NCBI GenBank assembly: GCA_007258455.2
Contig: VDFB02193867.1
Location: 527,488,751-527,552,750 of the forward strand
Source: Sequoia sempervirens
Lineage: Eukaryota; Streptophyta; Pinopsida; Cupressales; Cupressaceae
Reading direction: 5' to 3'
DNA: 64,000 nt
Shown here: positions 51,389 through 61,530 of the stretch, one piece after another
Numbering within the stretch: the first letter of the stretch is position 1
How the letters are laid out: each line of letters opens with the position of its first letter
The notes under the pieces: generated by a model
The model's input: only the letters and a program-made list of their open reading frames with translations
Databases searched by the model: none
Told to the model about the DNA's origin: nothing
Program-made: the position numbers and the translations under genes

Positions 51389-51411
51389 TGGTATCAGAGC
51401 ATGTTGAATTC
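51389..51411 (+). other. PBS and internal start following the N1 3' LTR
   Basis: tggtatcagagcatgttgaa here repeats the sequence that follows the N1 5' LTR, and homology then breaks at about 51412. It has the exact initiator-Met PBS form. This shows a further N1 internal region once joined the second LTR. Confidence 0.8.
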
Positions 51412-52293
51412 TAGCACTACTCAAACATGAACAAACAATCAAACATTGGTCAATAAACAAATCTAAACTAGCATTCCCCATGAAAAAAATTCAAACACAA
51501 GAACAAGAAAACAAAGTAAAATATCAAATGAAAGCTAATGAAATATTATTCAAATACTCAAACCAACATCCCATGGGGGAATTGGTGCTTCTTTGATGTG
51601 GAAAGAAGCCCTTTCCAAATTCCTTAACAAGCTTGATGATAGATGTGTGATTCTTGATGAAAATTGCCAATAACCTAGCTATGGATGATGAATTCTATGC
51701 TAACTTGGATGAAAATTTGGATGATCTTGCATAAACTTGTGGATAATAACCTTGCATGAAGTTGTGGATCCAAAATCAATAGAGAAGTCCTCTATTTATA
51801 GGGAAGAAGGATGGATGATTTGAAGAATAGGAAGAATGTCAGGATTAAACTTGAACCAATGGCATTGTGCCACTTGTCAACATGCTAATGAAGGGGAGTG
51901 GAGCACATTTTGAAAAATGTGCATGTTAAATGCATGTAGGTGAAATTTGAAATTCAAAAGATGGCTTGTGTAAGAATACTTGTAAGAGGAGTTAATGCCA
52001 AGTTGGCTCAAGGAGAGGACATGTAGGAGCCTTTAATGCCAAGTTTGAGGATAAACGTCCTTTGGGAGGGAGAATTCAAATAAGTGGAATATTCCAAGAA
52101 TATGCCATATTTGAATGAAAATAGGAGGAATTTATAAATCAAATAAATTGATTTACATGTGCAACTTGAAAAAGCTAGAGGGATGGAGGATTAGTGTTAG
52201 GAGTTAATTAGGATTAATTAACTTAGATGAAATTAGTTGATTATGAAATTTAATTTAAATATTTGAGTTTATTTAAATCAAATGAGAGGATAG
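51412..52293 (-). repeat. Reverse-oriented LTR-like segment, cut by the gap
   Basis: Read on the minus strand it has the style of Tat LTRs in this window: AT-rich start with aattaatt words, cacatcctcc-like text, a TATA box (ccctataaatagagg; + coordinates 51790-51804) and a downstream cttcatgcaagg region. No matching second copy is in view, so its borders are uncertain. Confidence 0.45.
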
Positions 52294-52393
52294 NNNNNNN
52301 NNNNNNNNNNNNNNNNNNNNNNNNNNNNNNNNNNNNNNNNNNNNNNNNNNNNNNNNNNNNNNNNNNNNNNNNNNNNNNNNNNNNNNNNNNNNN
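52294..52393. other. Assembly gap (100 N)
   Basis: Exactly 100 Ns, usually a placeholder for unknown length. Sequence resumes 5 bases before the T2 gag ATG, so the 5' LTR and PBS of T2 copy 1 are hidden here. Confidence 0.98.
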
Positions 52394-52398
52394 GCAAT

Positions 52399-53331
52399 AT
52401 GAATGGAAGAAGATCTCAATTTAGGGGAGGTCATTCTGGAGCTCCTCCTAGCAATAGTAGGTGGACACAAAAAGATAATAAGGCTGACAAGGGTAAGGGG
52501 AAAAGTGAGGACATGCGCTTCACAAACAAAGACAAATCATCAATACCTTATGGTGAGAATTGTTTTGACACATGGAAAGATAGTTCAACAGAAGAGCCTT
52601 GTACCCCAGAAGATTAGAAAAATCCTTTTTACAACCCCCAGAAACATGTTGAATTTGAAGCTAGAAAACAGGCCAAGTTTGAGGCTGGACTCGAAGCTGA
52701 ACGACTCATAATTCAATATGAATATGACCAAAAAATGGAGGGTAATCAAAATGGACCTGCTAATCAATAAACTCATCAAGAAGATTATGAATCTTTGAGT
52801 TATGAGGAAGTCAGGGAATGATATGAATCTCAGAAAAAGCAGAGGGAAGAGCAGGAAAAAACCCAAATGATTCAAGCAATGAGAGAATTCAAACTGCAGA
52901 AAGCTCAGAACATTCCTCATACATCTGGTTTTCCTCCAAAATATGTACCACCCCATAAACAGGGTAATCATGGTGCTGGGTATTCTGAACCACCAAGGAA
53001 TCCTCACCATCAAATTGGGAATCAATATAGATAGCCAAATCGTCCACCTTATGTTCCCACACAACATCCAAATAATTATCCGCCTCCTGGTCAGCGTCAT
53101 GTGCCACAGCAAAATATGCAGTACAATAACCCTATGTACCAATATCAGCATCAACCAAATCCTCCTCCTTATCAATATACCACCATGATTAGACAATTTG
53201 ATCTAGCAGGGTTTCAATTATACCCATATCCAATGGAGAACAGTTGGAGAGGTTTAGTACCCAAGTTCACAGGGAGTAATGCAATTACAGCCGAGGATCA
53301 CTTAAGGAATTTCAATGCTTTCATTTAGGAT
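52399..53331 (+). pseudogene. T2 copy 1 gag, N-terminal part (decayed)
   Basis: Starts MNGRRSQFRGGHSG at 52399. A charged helical stretch (FEARKQAKFEAGLEAE), an acidic ESLSYEEV segment, a Pro/Gln/Tyr-rich stretch (NMQYNNPMYQYQHQP) and YTTMIRQFDLAGFQLYPYP follow. TAG or other stops at 52615, 52768, 52819, 53032 and 53326. Copy 2 has CAG, GAA and TGG at several of these sites. The frame continues in the next feature. Confidence 0.82.
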
Positions 53332-56300
53332 TTGGATGTACCTTTTGAAGATTTTCATATGAGATTATTCATGATGTCCCTTATTGAAGAAGCTAGGGAC
53401 TGGTTCAACAGCTTAGCTACAACTTCTATTTATTCTCTCCAGATATTTCAGGATCAATTCCTTGGACAATTTGGGAATTTGAGTGCACCAGACACTGCCC
53501 TCCATGAACCAATGCGAATTCAGAAAGGTCAGAATGATTCAATCTTTGATTTTAATAGAAGATTCAATAAACTACAGAATAGAATACCTCTCGGATCAAA
53601 CATACCAGACTCTGTAGCATTAAGTGTTTACCTGAATGCATTCGACCCTAAAACAAGGTATGAGCTGAGAAATAGGTTCCCAAGGGACTTAGCTGAAGCA
53701 CAAAAGATAGCATTAACAATTGAGAATAACAGAAAGGCTGCTAGGATAATGAATAAAAGAGATAACCTTAGAGCTCCTCAACAAAACAATAATTATCAAT
53801 ATAAGCAGGAGAACACATATAGGAATGAAAGGCCAAGGCTGAGGTTGCATGATATGCCCTATAACACAAATTGGAAGGATGGGAAACCTGTAACAGATAG
53901 GCCTGGAAGCAAAGAAACTTCTGATCCATTGAAGAAGAAGGGAACTTATATGGTGAATAGTAATTATTTTTGTGAAGTTTGTGATAAACCACACTCCCCT
54001 GATTTTTGTGTAGTAGCTCAGAGAATGCAAGAAGGAGTGCTAATTGGAGATGGTGGAGAAGATCATACAATCTACTTGACTTCAAATGCTTCTCACTATG
54101 TTGAGGAGAGGTACTCGTCTTTGGAGGAGGGAGGTTATGAGTATGATGTTGCAAAACAAAGGTACAATGTCCATATGGCTGAGCAATATGTTTTTTTTTA
54201 TTCTGAGGATGATTATGTAGAACCACAATCTATTGAGGTGCCTGCTCACAACAATGTGAGGAGACTTACTGACGAAGAGATAGAAAGATTGACTGTTGCT
54301 GTAGAAGAGGAAGCGAAGAATAAGTATTGGTTGAGGAATAGGACAATAAATGAGAAAGAAGGTGTCCCTAGGGGTATCTTTATGAAAGATCATAAAGTTG
54401 TACAAGGAGCTTCAAAGAAAACTGAAAACAAACAACGTGAGGAAAGCAAACAGAATCCTGTCCAAAAGGATGCAGTAAAAGAACTACATAAAGAAATTCA
54501 AAAAACTGATCAGTCTGGTAGAGGAGAAAAGGAAGTGAACAAAGGAGAAACATCTGAACAAAAGAAAATGATTAAGGCAGAAGGTTCTTCTTTTGATTTT
54601 ACTCAAGCCTTGTCTCAGGTAAAGATGTTTGTTCCACTTTTAGAACTGATGAAAATTAAGGAATACAGGGATAGTGCAATGCAATTGATAACAAATGAAA
54701 GTGAAAAACATGTAAGTACTGAAAATAAAATGGTTGCTAAAAATAAGCAGAATAAAGAAAACATCCCAGAAATTTGCTTGAGTAATGTATTGACAAGTCC
54801 GCCACAGGTTGATCCTTTCTTTATCACATTACTCATAAATAATAAATTGTTGAGGAATTGTATGATAGATTCTGGTGCTGCCATGAATATTATGCCAGTG
54901 GGAGTAATGAAACAACTAGGCTTGTGCGTGGATACATATGAAGGAAAATGTTATGCAATGGATAACCGACCTGTTCCTGTGGTTGGTATAATGAAAGATG
55001 TAGAAGTCAAGTTAGCTGCTTATCCTCAAGTAGCTTACAATATTGATATAACAGTGATAGAAACCCCTCCTCAATTCAGTATGCTTTTATCAAGGCAATG
55101 GACGGTGACTATTGGTGGAAATGTCCAGTTCGATCTATCTTATACAACCATTTATGTAAATGGCCAACAAGTGAAGTTGTACAGGGAACCAAGGATGAGT
55201 CAGCTCATTGATTGTGTGCCACAAGACCAAATCAATTGCTTTTGTGATGTTGATCTTGGGAGTTTCAAAATAGAACCTGCACAGCCAGAATTGATTAATA
55301 GTGATCCTATGGAGAAGCATGCTGCACGGAACCACAATGGTGTGTGGAAGATGTATTTTGATGGAGCCTGCAGCCAAGAAGGCAATGGAGCTGGGATAGT
55401 ATTTGTTTCTCCTGAAGGTATTACGTTTAAGTATTCATTCCTATTAACCTTTGAATGTACAAATAATGTGGCAGAGTATGAAGCTCTGTTAACTGGATTG
55501 AATATAGCGGTGAAGCATAAAATAAAGTTGCTGGCTATTTTAGGAGATTCAGAATTAGTTGTCTCGCAAATTAAGGTGAAGTATACAGCAAAAAACAAGA
55601 GACTAAAGAAATATAGAAATGTTGTATGGGATACAATAGAGTTGCTTGATGCCTTCTCGATTGAGTGGGTAGATAGATCGAAGAATATAATGGCAGATTT
55701 TCTAGCTAATGTAGCACTGAAGAGAGATGATATTACATTGGCTGGAGTGTCCCAAATTGAATTTAAGAAAAGGCCTGCTGTGCCTGATAATGTATATAGC
55801 TGGCAAGTTTTTAATGATGACACTGATCTTTTAAAATTCCTTCACTGTATAGACCAGTATGAAACCCAAGAGATCGACTTCAATGCCTTCGTCGAAGAAG
55901 TTGATGGAAAAGAGACAGTATTTGGAAAAGAGATCTTGCAACTTAAAACAAATAAGATTCCTAAAGGTTTGGTGGCATTAGAGAGGGTATACGATGGAAG
56001 TGATCAGTCTTTAATGAAGCAAACACCAGTTGGAAAGGATGATATTGAAGAAATTAATTTGGGAGCTGATATGGCACCAAAAAAGGTGTACATAGGTAAA
56101 AAGATAAGTCCTGCAATTAGAAGAATGCTAATTGAATTGTTGAGAAAGTATAAACATGTATTTGCTTGGTCTTATGAAGATCTAAAAGCGTATAGGGAAG
56201 ACTTGTTTCAGCATGAAATACCATTAAAGCCAGATGCTAAACCATTCAGACAAAAGCAAAGGCCTATAAATCCAACTCTAGAACCTAAAATGCAGGAGGA

Positions 56301-56952
56301 ATTGGCGAAACTCAGAGATGGTGGAATTATTAAGCCAATCAGACATTCAACATGGGTGTCAAATTTGGTCCCTGTCAGAAAGAAAAATGGAGATATCAGA
56401 TTATGTGTAGATTTCAGAAATCTGAACATAGCGTCCCTCAAAGATAATTATCCTTTGCCTAATATGGAGGCCATATTGCATAAGGTGACAGGCTGTGAAT
56501 TGTTGTCCATGATGGATGGATTTTCAGGGTATAATCAAGTTAAAGTTGAGTCTAAGCAATACAAAACAGAATTCACGACCCCTTGGGGAACGTATGTTTA
56601 TTTGAGGATGCCATTTGGTCTCACTAATGCAGGGGCGACTTTTCAAAGAGCCATGGATGTGGCGTTTGCTGATCTGATCAATATTCTCATGGTAGTGTAT
56701 CAGGATGATCTCACTGCTTATTCCAAGAAGGTTGAGGATCATGTTCATCATTTGGAAAAGGTATTTATAAAAGCCCTTGAGTATGGTATTAGCTTAAACC
56801 CCAAAAAGTGTAATTTTTCTATCACAGAGGGTAAGCTTTTGGGGCATATTGTTTCAAAGGAAGGGATTAGGATAGACCCTGAAAGGTTGGAGGCTATTGA
56901 TAAAATCCCTGTCCCTAAAACTGTTAAGGCCATACAGTCATTTTTTGGATAG
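53332..56952 (+). CDS. T2 copy 1 open polyprotein: gag C-half, protease, archaeal-type RNase H, reverse transcriptase
   Basis: 1206 codons without a stop. Residues about 1-150 are the capsid-like gag (EEARDWFNSLA). A CEVC..H..C zinc-like motif lies near residue 214, followed by a charged linker. The protease active site MIDSGAAMNIMPV is near residue 513. An archaeal-type RNase H has MYFDGAC (D at 677), AEYEALL, GDSELV (D at 739) and ADFLANVA, with all four catalytic positions plausible. RT shows LCVDFRNLN near 1024, FTTPWG and a YQDD active site (D at 1125). The aRH thus lies before RT, unlike T1. The reading frame goes on past a TAG. Confidence 0.88.
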   Translation: MDVPFEDFHMRLFMMSLIEEARDWFNSLATTSIYSLQIFQDQFLGQFGNLSAPDTALHEPMRIQKGQNDSIFDFNRRFNKLQNRIPLGSNIPDSVALSVYLNAFDPKTRYELRNRFPRDLAEAQKIALTIENNRKAARIMNKRDNLRAPQQNNNYQYKQENTYRNERPRLRLHDMPYNTNWKDGKPVTDRPGSKETSDPLKKKGTYMVNSNYFCEVCDKPHSPDFCVVAQRMQEGVLIGDGGEDHTIYLTSNASHYVEERYSSLEEGGYEYDVAKQRYNVHMAEQYVFFYSEDDYVEPQSIEVPAHNNVRRLTDEEIERLTVAVEEEAKNKYWLRNRTINEKEGVPRGIFMKDHKVVQGASKKTENKQREESKQNPVQKDAVKELHKEIQKTDQSGRGEKEVNKGETSEQKKMIKAEGSSFDFTQALSQVKMFVPLLELMKIKEYRDSAMQLITNESEKHVSTENKMVAKNKQNKENIPEICLSNVLTSPPQVDPFFITLLINNKLLRNCMIDSGAAMNIMPVGVMKQLGLCVDTYEGKCYAMDNRPVPVVGIMKDVEVKLAAYPQVAYNIDITVIETPPQFSMLLSRQWTVTIGGNVQFDLSYTTIYVNGQQVKLYREPRMSQLIDCVPQDQINCFCDVDLGSFKIEPAQPELINSDPMEKHAARNHNGVWKMYFDGACSQEGNGAGIVFVSPEGITFKYSFLLTFECTNNVAEYEALLTGLNIAVKHKIKLLAILGDSELVVSQIKVKYTAKNKRLKKYRNVVWDTIELLDAFSIEWVDRSKNIMADFLANVALKRDDITLAGVSQIEFKKRPAVPDNVYSWQVFNDDTDLLKFLHCIDQYETQEIDFNAFVEEVDGKETVFGKEILQLKTNKIPKGLVALERVYDGSDQSLMKQTPVGKDDIEEINLGADMAPKKVYIGKKISPAIRRMLIELLRKYKHVFAWSYEDLKAYREDLFQHEIPLKPDAKPFRQKQRPINPTLEPKMQEELAKLRDGGIIKPIRHSTWVSNLVPVRKKNGDIRLCVDFRNLNIASLKDNYPLPNMEAILHKVTGCELLSMMDGFSGYNQVKVESKQYKTEFTTPWGTYVYLRMPFGLTNAGATFQRAMDVAFADLINILMVVYQDDLTAYSKKVEDHVHHLEKVFIKALEYGISLNPKKCNFSITEGKLLGHIVSKEGIRIDPERLEAIDKIPVPKTVKAIQSFFG

Positions 56953-57513
56953 ATTAATTTTGATAGAAGGTTTGTTTCTAACTTTGCTGAGATTGTTAAA
57001 CCAATATCAAAAATGTTAAAGAAAGGACAAAAGATAGAATGGACTGCAGAAGCTTTGGAAGCTTTTGTATCTATAAAACGAGCCATCAAGGAGGCTCATG
57101 TTCTTAAGTCGCCTGACTTTTCAAAACCTTTTCAGATTTTTTCATTTGCATCAATGCATACTGTTGCAGCTGTCATGCTACAAAAGAATGAAGATGGACA
57201 TGAGCAGCCGATATCTTTTTTCAGTAATTCATTACAGGGATCTAAATTAAAGTATGATATAATGGAGAAGCAAGCATTTGCACTGGTAAAAGTTGTAAAG
57301 GCTTTTAGACCATATCTTGTTGGAGCAAAGGTAGTTGCATATGTTCCTCATGCAGTTGTCAAGGATATTTTGACACAGTCTGAAGTAACAGGTAAAAGAT
57401 GCAAATGGATCAACAAAATCCAAGAATTTGATGTGGAGATTCAAATTACTAAATTAGTCAGAGGTCAGGGTTTGGCTAAACTAATGGCAGAGGCAAATAT
57501 TGAAGCGAATTAG
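56953..57513 (+). pseudogene. T2 copy 1 native gypsy RNase H, degenerate
   Basis: Directly after RT in the same frame: FVSNFAEIVKPISKMLKKG, then KPFQIFSFASMHTVAAVML. Family members have T-D-A-S where this has S-F-A-S, so the first catalytic Asp is lost. EKQAFALVKVVKAFRPYL is kept, and the TDH segment reads VPHAVVK. It fits a structural tether that lost catalysis when the second RNase H was acquired. Confidence 0.8.
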
Positions 57514-58821
57514 ATTTGCAACATGGAAGAAAAGGATGCAGTTGCAAGCATTGAGCATACTCAATGGTATATAGATATCATGTATTATCTTAAATACATG
57601 AAGTGTCCAGAGGGAATGAATGACAATCAGAGAAGAACGCTGAAGTTGCAGGCATCTAAATATGTTTTTATAGATGGAGATTTATTTTGGAAAAATAGGG
57701 ATGGTGTATTATTGTTGTGTCTGGATGAGTTTCAATCTAAACATGTTTTGAGTGAAATGCATGAAGGGGTTTGCGGAGGACATTACTCAGCAAAAACAAC
57801 AGCTCATAAAATCCTCAGGGCAAGGTATTATTGGCCTAAGATTTTTAATGACTCTTTTGCATATGTGAGAAAATGTGAAGCTTGCCAGAAGTTCTCTGGA
57901 AAACTGAAGTATCAGGGAGCTTTTCCATTACGACCTTTGCAGGCTGATGCCCCTTTTCATCAATGGGGAATTGATTTCATCGAAGAAATACAAGAAAAAT
58001 CTAGTGGTGGACATAGGTGGATATTGGTGGCTACTGATTATTTCACCAAGTGGGTAGAGGCCATCCCAACTAAACAAGCTACAAGTAAGGTGGTGACACA
58101 ATTCCTGATGGATAATATTATTACTAGTTTTGGTACGCCATTCAGGTTGATCACTGATAATGGGATGTGTTTTAGATCAGATGAATTCAGAGGCTTTTGT
58201 AACTCATATGGTATTTCCCTTTCATATGCATCCCCTTATCATCTACAGGCTAATGGACAAGCCAAATCTAGCAATAAGAGTCTTTTGAAGATTATAAGAA
58301 GGATGCTAGGTCAGAACAAAAAGGCTTGGGATTTGAAATTAAGACTGGTTGTATGGGCTGATAGGATTACGGTGAAGAAGGCAATTGGGAAGTCCCCATT
58401 TGAGTTAGTGTATGGAGCATAGGCCAGGATGCCCTTGCAGAACTTGTTACCAGTTTACAAGTTTATTCTTCAAGAAGATTTGGATATTCCTAAACCCATG
58501 GAGGAAAGAATGGAGTAGCTAGCTGAATTGGATGAAACAAGAAGAGTGGCTCAAAATCAAAATATAAAGTTGCAGACGCAGATGAAATACTTATTTGACA
58601 AAAAAGCAAAGGATAGGAAATTTGGAGAAAGTGATCTGGTACTGATGTGGAATGCAAGGTGCCAAGAAAAAGGAAAACATGGTAAGTTTGAAGCCTTATG
58701 GCTAGGGCCTTTTGTGGTGGTTGGAAAGAAAGGCGAAGACTCATATTATTTGCAGAATATGGCTGGTGAGGATCAGCAATTTCCTGTACATGGGCAATTT
58801 CTGAAACATTTTTTCTCTTGA
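57514..58821 (+). pseudogene. T2 copy 1 integrase (decayed)
   Basis: HHCC zinc motif HEGVCGGHYS ... CEACQKF at about 57758-57890. Core D in WGIDFIEE (about 57970), D in LITDNGMCF (about 58150), but the Glu segment reads NGQAKSSNKS, so the catalytic Glu is Lys (about 58264). C-terminal part has MWNARCQEKGKHGKF and LWLGPFVVV and ends HGQFLKHFFS at 58818. Stops at 58420 and about 58516 interrupt it. Confidence 0.87.
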
Positions 58822-59126
58822 AGTAACGCAGAGGATTAAGGGTTGCCAGTGCATGGACAACTCTTGATGATCCTCTTTGAAATTATTTTCCATGCACAGT
58901 AGTTTAGGAAATAAAAAGGAACAGGATTTGCAAGTACATGGACAATCTTGATTTTCCTTCTTTTGAAATAAATTATTCCATGTACAGTAGTGTAGGGTCT
59001 CATTCATTGCCATTGCCATTTGTTCCATTCTGCTCACATGTTCTATCATTTTGAGTTTGGCCTGCTCACTCAGAAATCTAAATCCTTGTAATGATCTTAC
59101 TATCATTCATCCCCAGACAGAGCCAC
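58822..59126 (+). repeat. Duplicated ~80-bp hairpin unit downstream of T2 INT
   Basis: Two units (about 58841-58908 and 58926-58997) each hold a 9-bp inverted repeat: GTGCATGGA with TCCATGCAC in the first, GTACATGGA with TCCATGTAC in the second. The start of the unit resembles the last codons of INT (cctgtacatgggcaattt). The remainder to 59126 has no gene. Confidence 0.75.
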
Positions 59127-59339
59127 TGTTAGAACTGTAAAATTTTGAAATTTTTACAATCTATTGCATCTAAGAATTCCAGCATTGAGTCCTCATCATA
59201 AGCATATAGGTCCCTCTTTGTATTGTCCTGCTTATTTTCTGTCATAAAATCCATTGAATCCATCAAGTCCATTTTTCATTAAAGACCCGAATCGACAAGA
59301 CATGGTAAGAGTCTCCCCGACTTGATTTTTCACTAATGT

Positions 59340-60560
59340 ATGTTTGTTGCAGACTATCGGCAGGACAATTTTCTTGTGTCGGCAACAAAAGGAGTCATTT
59401 CGGCAAACGGAAGTCACTGTCAGAGTGAAGTCATGGCGAATACATTGTGTTTCGCCGACCTGTGCATGTGGGAGTATATCGCTCAAGCTAAAGGTGTTCG
59501 AGATAATGTTTCGGCGAACTATATTTTCTTGCCGACAGGCATCTATAAAATATATATCGGCATAGGTGGGGGCATCGGTGTAATGTCAGGGCGAATACAA
59601 TATGTCATACCGATTGTCTTGCAAACGAATTTTTCGGTAAGACTTGTGTGCATCGGGGAAGGTCTTAGCGAAGTAGCTATTGTTTGGCCAAAATAACTTC
59701 AAGGGTATTCAAAAGCTTTTGGTGAGAAGCTATAGAGTCTTGTCGATTCAAATCTTATGCCGATGGAGATACGCATCGCCGGGAGAGGAACTTTTCAGTA
59801 TAAGTTTCATCGAAGTATGAATATTATACTAACAAAAGGTTCGGGGTGAGTTTTACCAAATAGGAGTGATTTTGGTAAGACATTTGATGTCGGTATGAGT
59901 CTTCCCGAAGGTTCATTGTCTCGCCGAAGGTATTGTTTCATTGGTTGGGTTTATTTCTTCAGTGAGAGAACTTGGTGGACACGCCGAAATGAGAATTCAT
60001 CGGTGAAAGGGGTGATAATGTCTTAGCGAATGGAAAATATATTGAAAAGTGCATATCGATAAGACACAAATATATTTACATAACATCTCCCTGACTTTGA
60101 AAGTCACAGCGAAGCGGGTGTAATGAAGAATGTATCGGCAAGAGTACAGTTTAATCTTAGCGACCCAATGTAAATGAAGACTTTCGGTGAAATAGGATGA
60201 AGTGTGCGAGAGGTCTCCCCGACATCTGCAGGTTATAGCGAAGAACATAAAGATAAAGGATTTCAGTCGGTGTTAGAACATTAATGTCTCAGCGATTGGA
60301 AAATGCTTTGAAGAATATATATCGGTATAGCACCATGAATTCTATGTGACATCTCCCCGACTTGGAATTGTTACAGCGACATGAAAATAGAAGCATGAGT
60401 CATCAAGTTGATTCCAGGTGTCAGTATATCTGCAAATTGTCATGGCGAATGGTGAAATAAACGTTGAAAAGGGATTTCACCCCAGATTTGAAATTTTCTC
60501 ATCGACAGTACATTTGACGCGACATTGCCAGTTTCAAAGGAGGCTTCATTCGTGCTTCAT
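59340..60560 (+). repeat. Block with recurrent TCGGCGAA/CTCCCCGAC words
   Basis: The words tcggc, gccgac, agcgaa and ctccccgac recur every few tens of bases in otherwise AT-rich DNA. Two longer units line up at about 60019 and 60284 (gtct.agcgaatggaaaa ... tatcg.ta ... acatctcc.cgactt), about 265 bp apart, with a further partial unit near 60438. No coding signal. Confidence 0.65.
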
Positions 60561-60618
60561 TAATGGTGTGATGGGATAAAATAGTAATGTTTTAATTAAT
60601 TCCTCATTTCCGAATTGA

Positions 60619-61530
60619 TTGCTGGTGAATTGGCGTGCTGAACAGAGAACCAAGACATTTTTCAGTCTGAGGAGCTTGAATAGAACACTGAAATCAGTGG
60701 TACTTGATACAAAGAAGGCATTTGGCCATGTTTTGACTCTAAAAGCTGGAGAAGCTGATCCTGTTGCTACTGCAGATATTGGGGTAAATGTTGCAAAGTT
60801 GAATAAAGCACAAATTCAAATATTGATAAAAGAAAGAGAAGTGTATAAAGCAAATAATGAAAAATTGCTGAGAGAAAATGATAGGCTCAAAGATTTGGTT
60901 GGTGTTTCAATGGGGACAACCAAAATGATTACTCAAGGGGAAAGAACTCATGCAAAAGATCAATGGATAGGGTCAAGTTCTTATTCTCAGGGAAAGTATG
61001 ATGCCATTGTTGCAATTGTCAAGAAGAGGCAGGATCAATTGACATCCTGGTTGAATAAATTGTGGGGAAGATACTCTCATACTCTTGTTGCATTGAAGGA
61101 GAACACAAGGATGGATGGACAAGTCATGGAGAAGTTTCATGAGTTGGCTCAAAGTGATGAGGCTAGCAGTTCTGCACTTGAGGCTGCAAATCATATAATC
61201 AATCACCATCGAAATTTTTATGGTGAATTGCAAGGGGATGAGCAGGGGTTGATTGCAGCTGCTGAGAAAACTGTGATTTCATTCTCTAATGATTAAGGTG
61301 AATTGAAAGAAGCCACCAGGTGGAAAAATGAATGTGAGTCAATGTTGAATGAAATCATGAAGATTGCTTCTGCAGAGGATACAGCATTGGAAGAAGTGAG
61401 CAAGCAAATTGAGGAAATGGTCAAGATGGAAATCACAATCTAGAATGTTGTTGAAGATGCGGACACATATGAGCGTCGGGATTATTTGGACCATCTCAAT
61501 AAGACTCACTTATGGCTAAATAGAGCCTAA
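60619..61530 (+). pseudogene. Extra ORF downstream of T2 INT, coiled-coil protein of unknown function
   Basis: I do not recognise the family. An open stretch of 225 codons (60619-61296) continues after a TAA for about 75 more codons with one TAG (about 61441) and ends at 61528. No ATG lies at its start, so the true start is unclear; the first in-frame ATG is near 60910. Heptad-like AQIQILIKEREVYKANNEKL and LLRENDRLKDLV suggest a coiled coil; later parts (WLNKLWGRYSHTLVALKENT, LQGDEQGLIAAAEK) look helical and acidic. It is separate from pol and upstream of copy 2's PBS. Confidence 0.55.

Noticed and set aside
53713..55823. Long minus-strand ORFs opposite T2 pol
   Set aside because: They lie opposite a 1206-codon open frame with recognisable domains and show no domain themselves.
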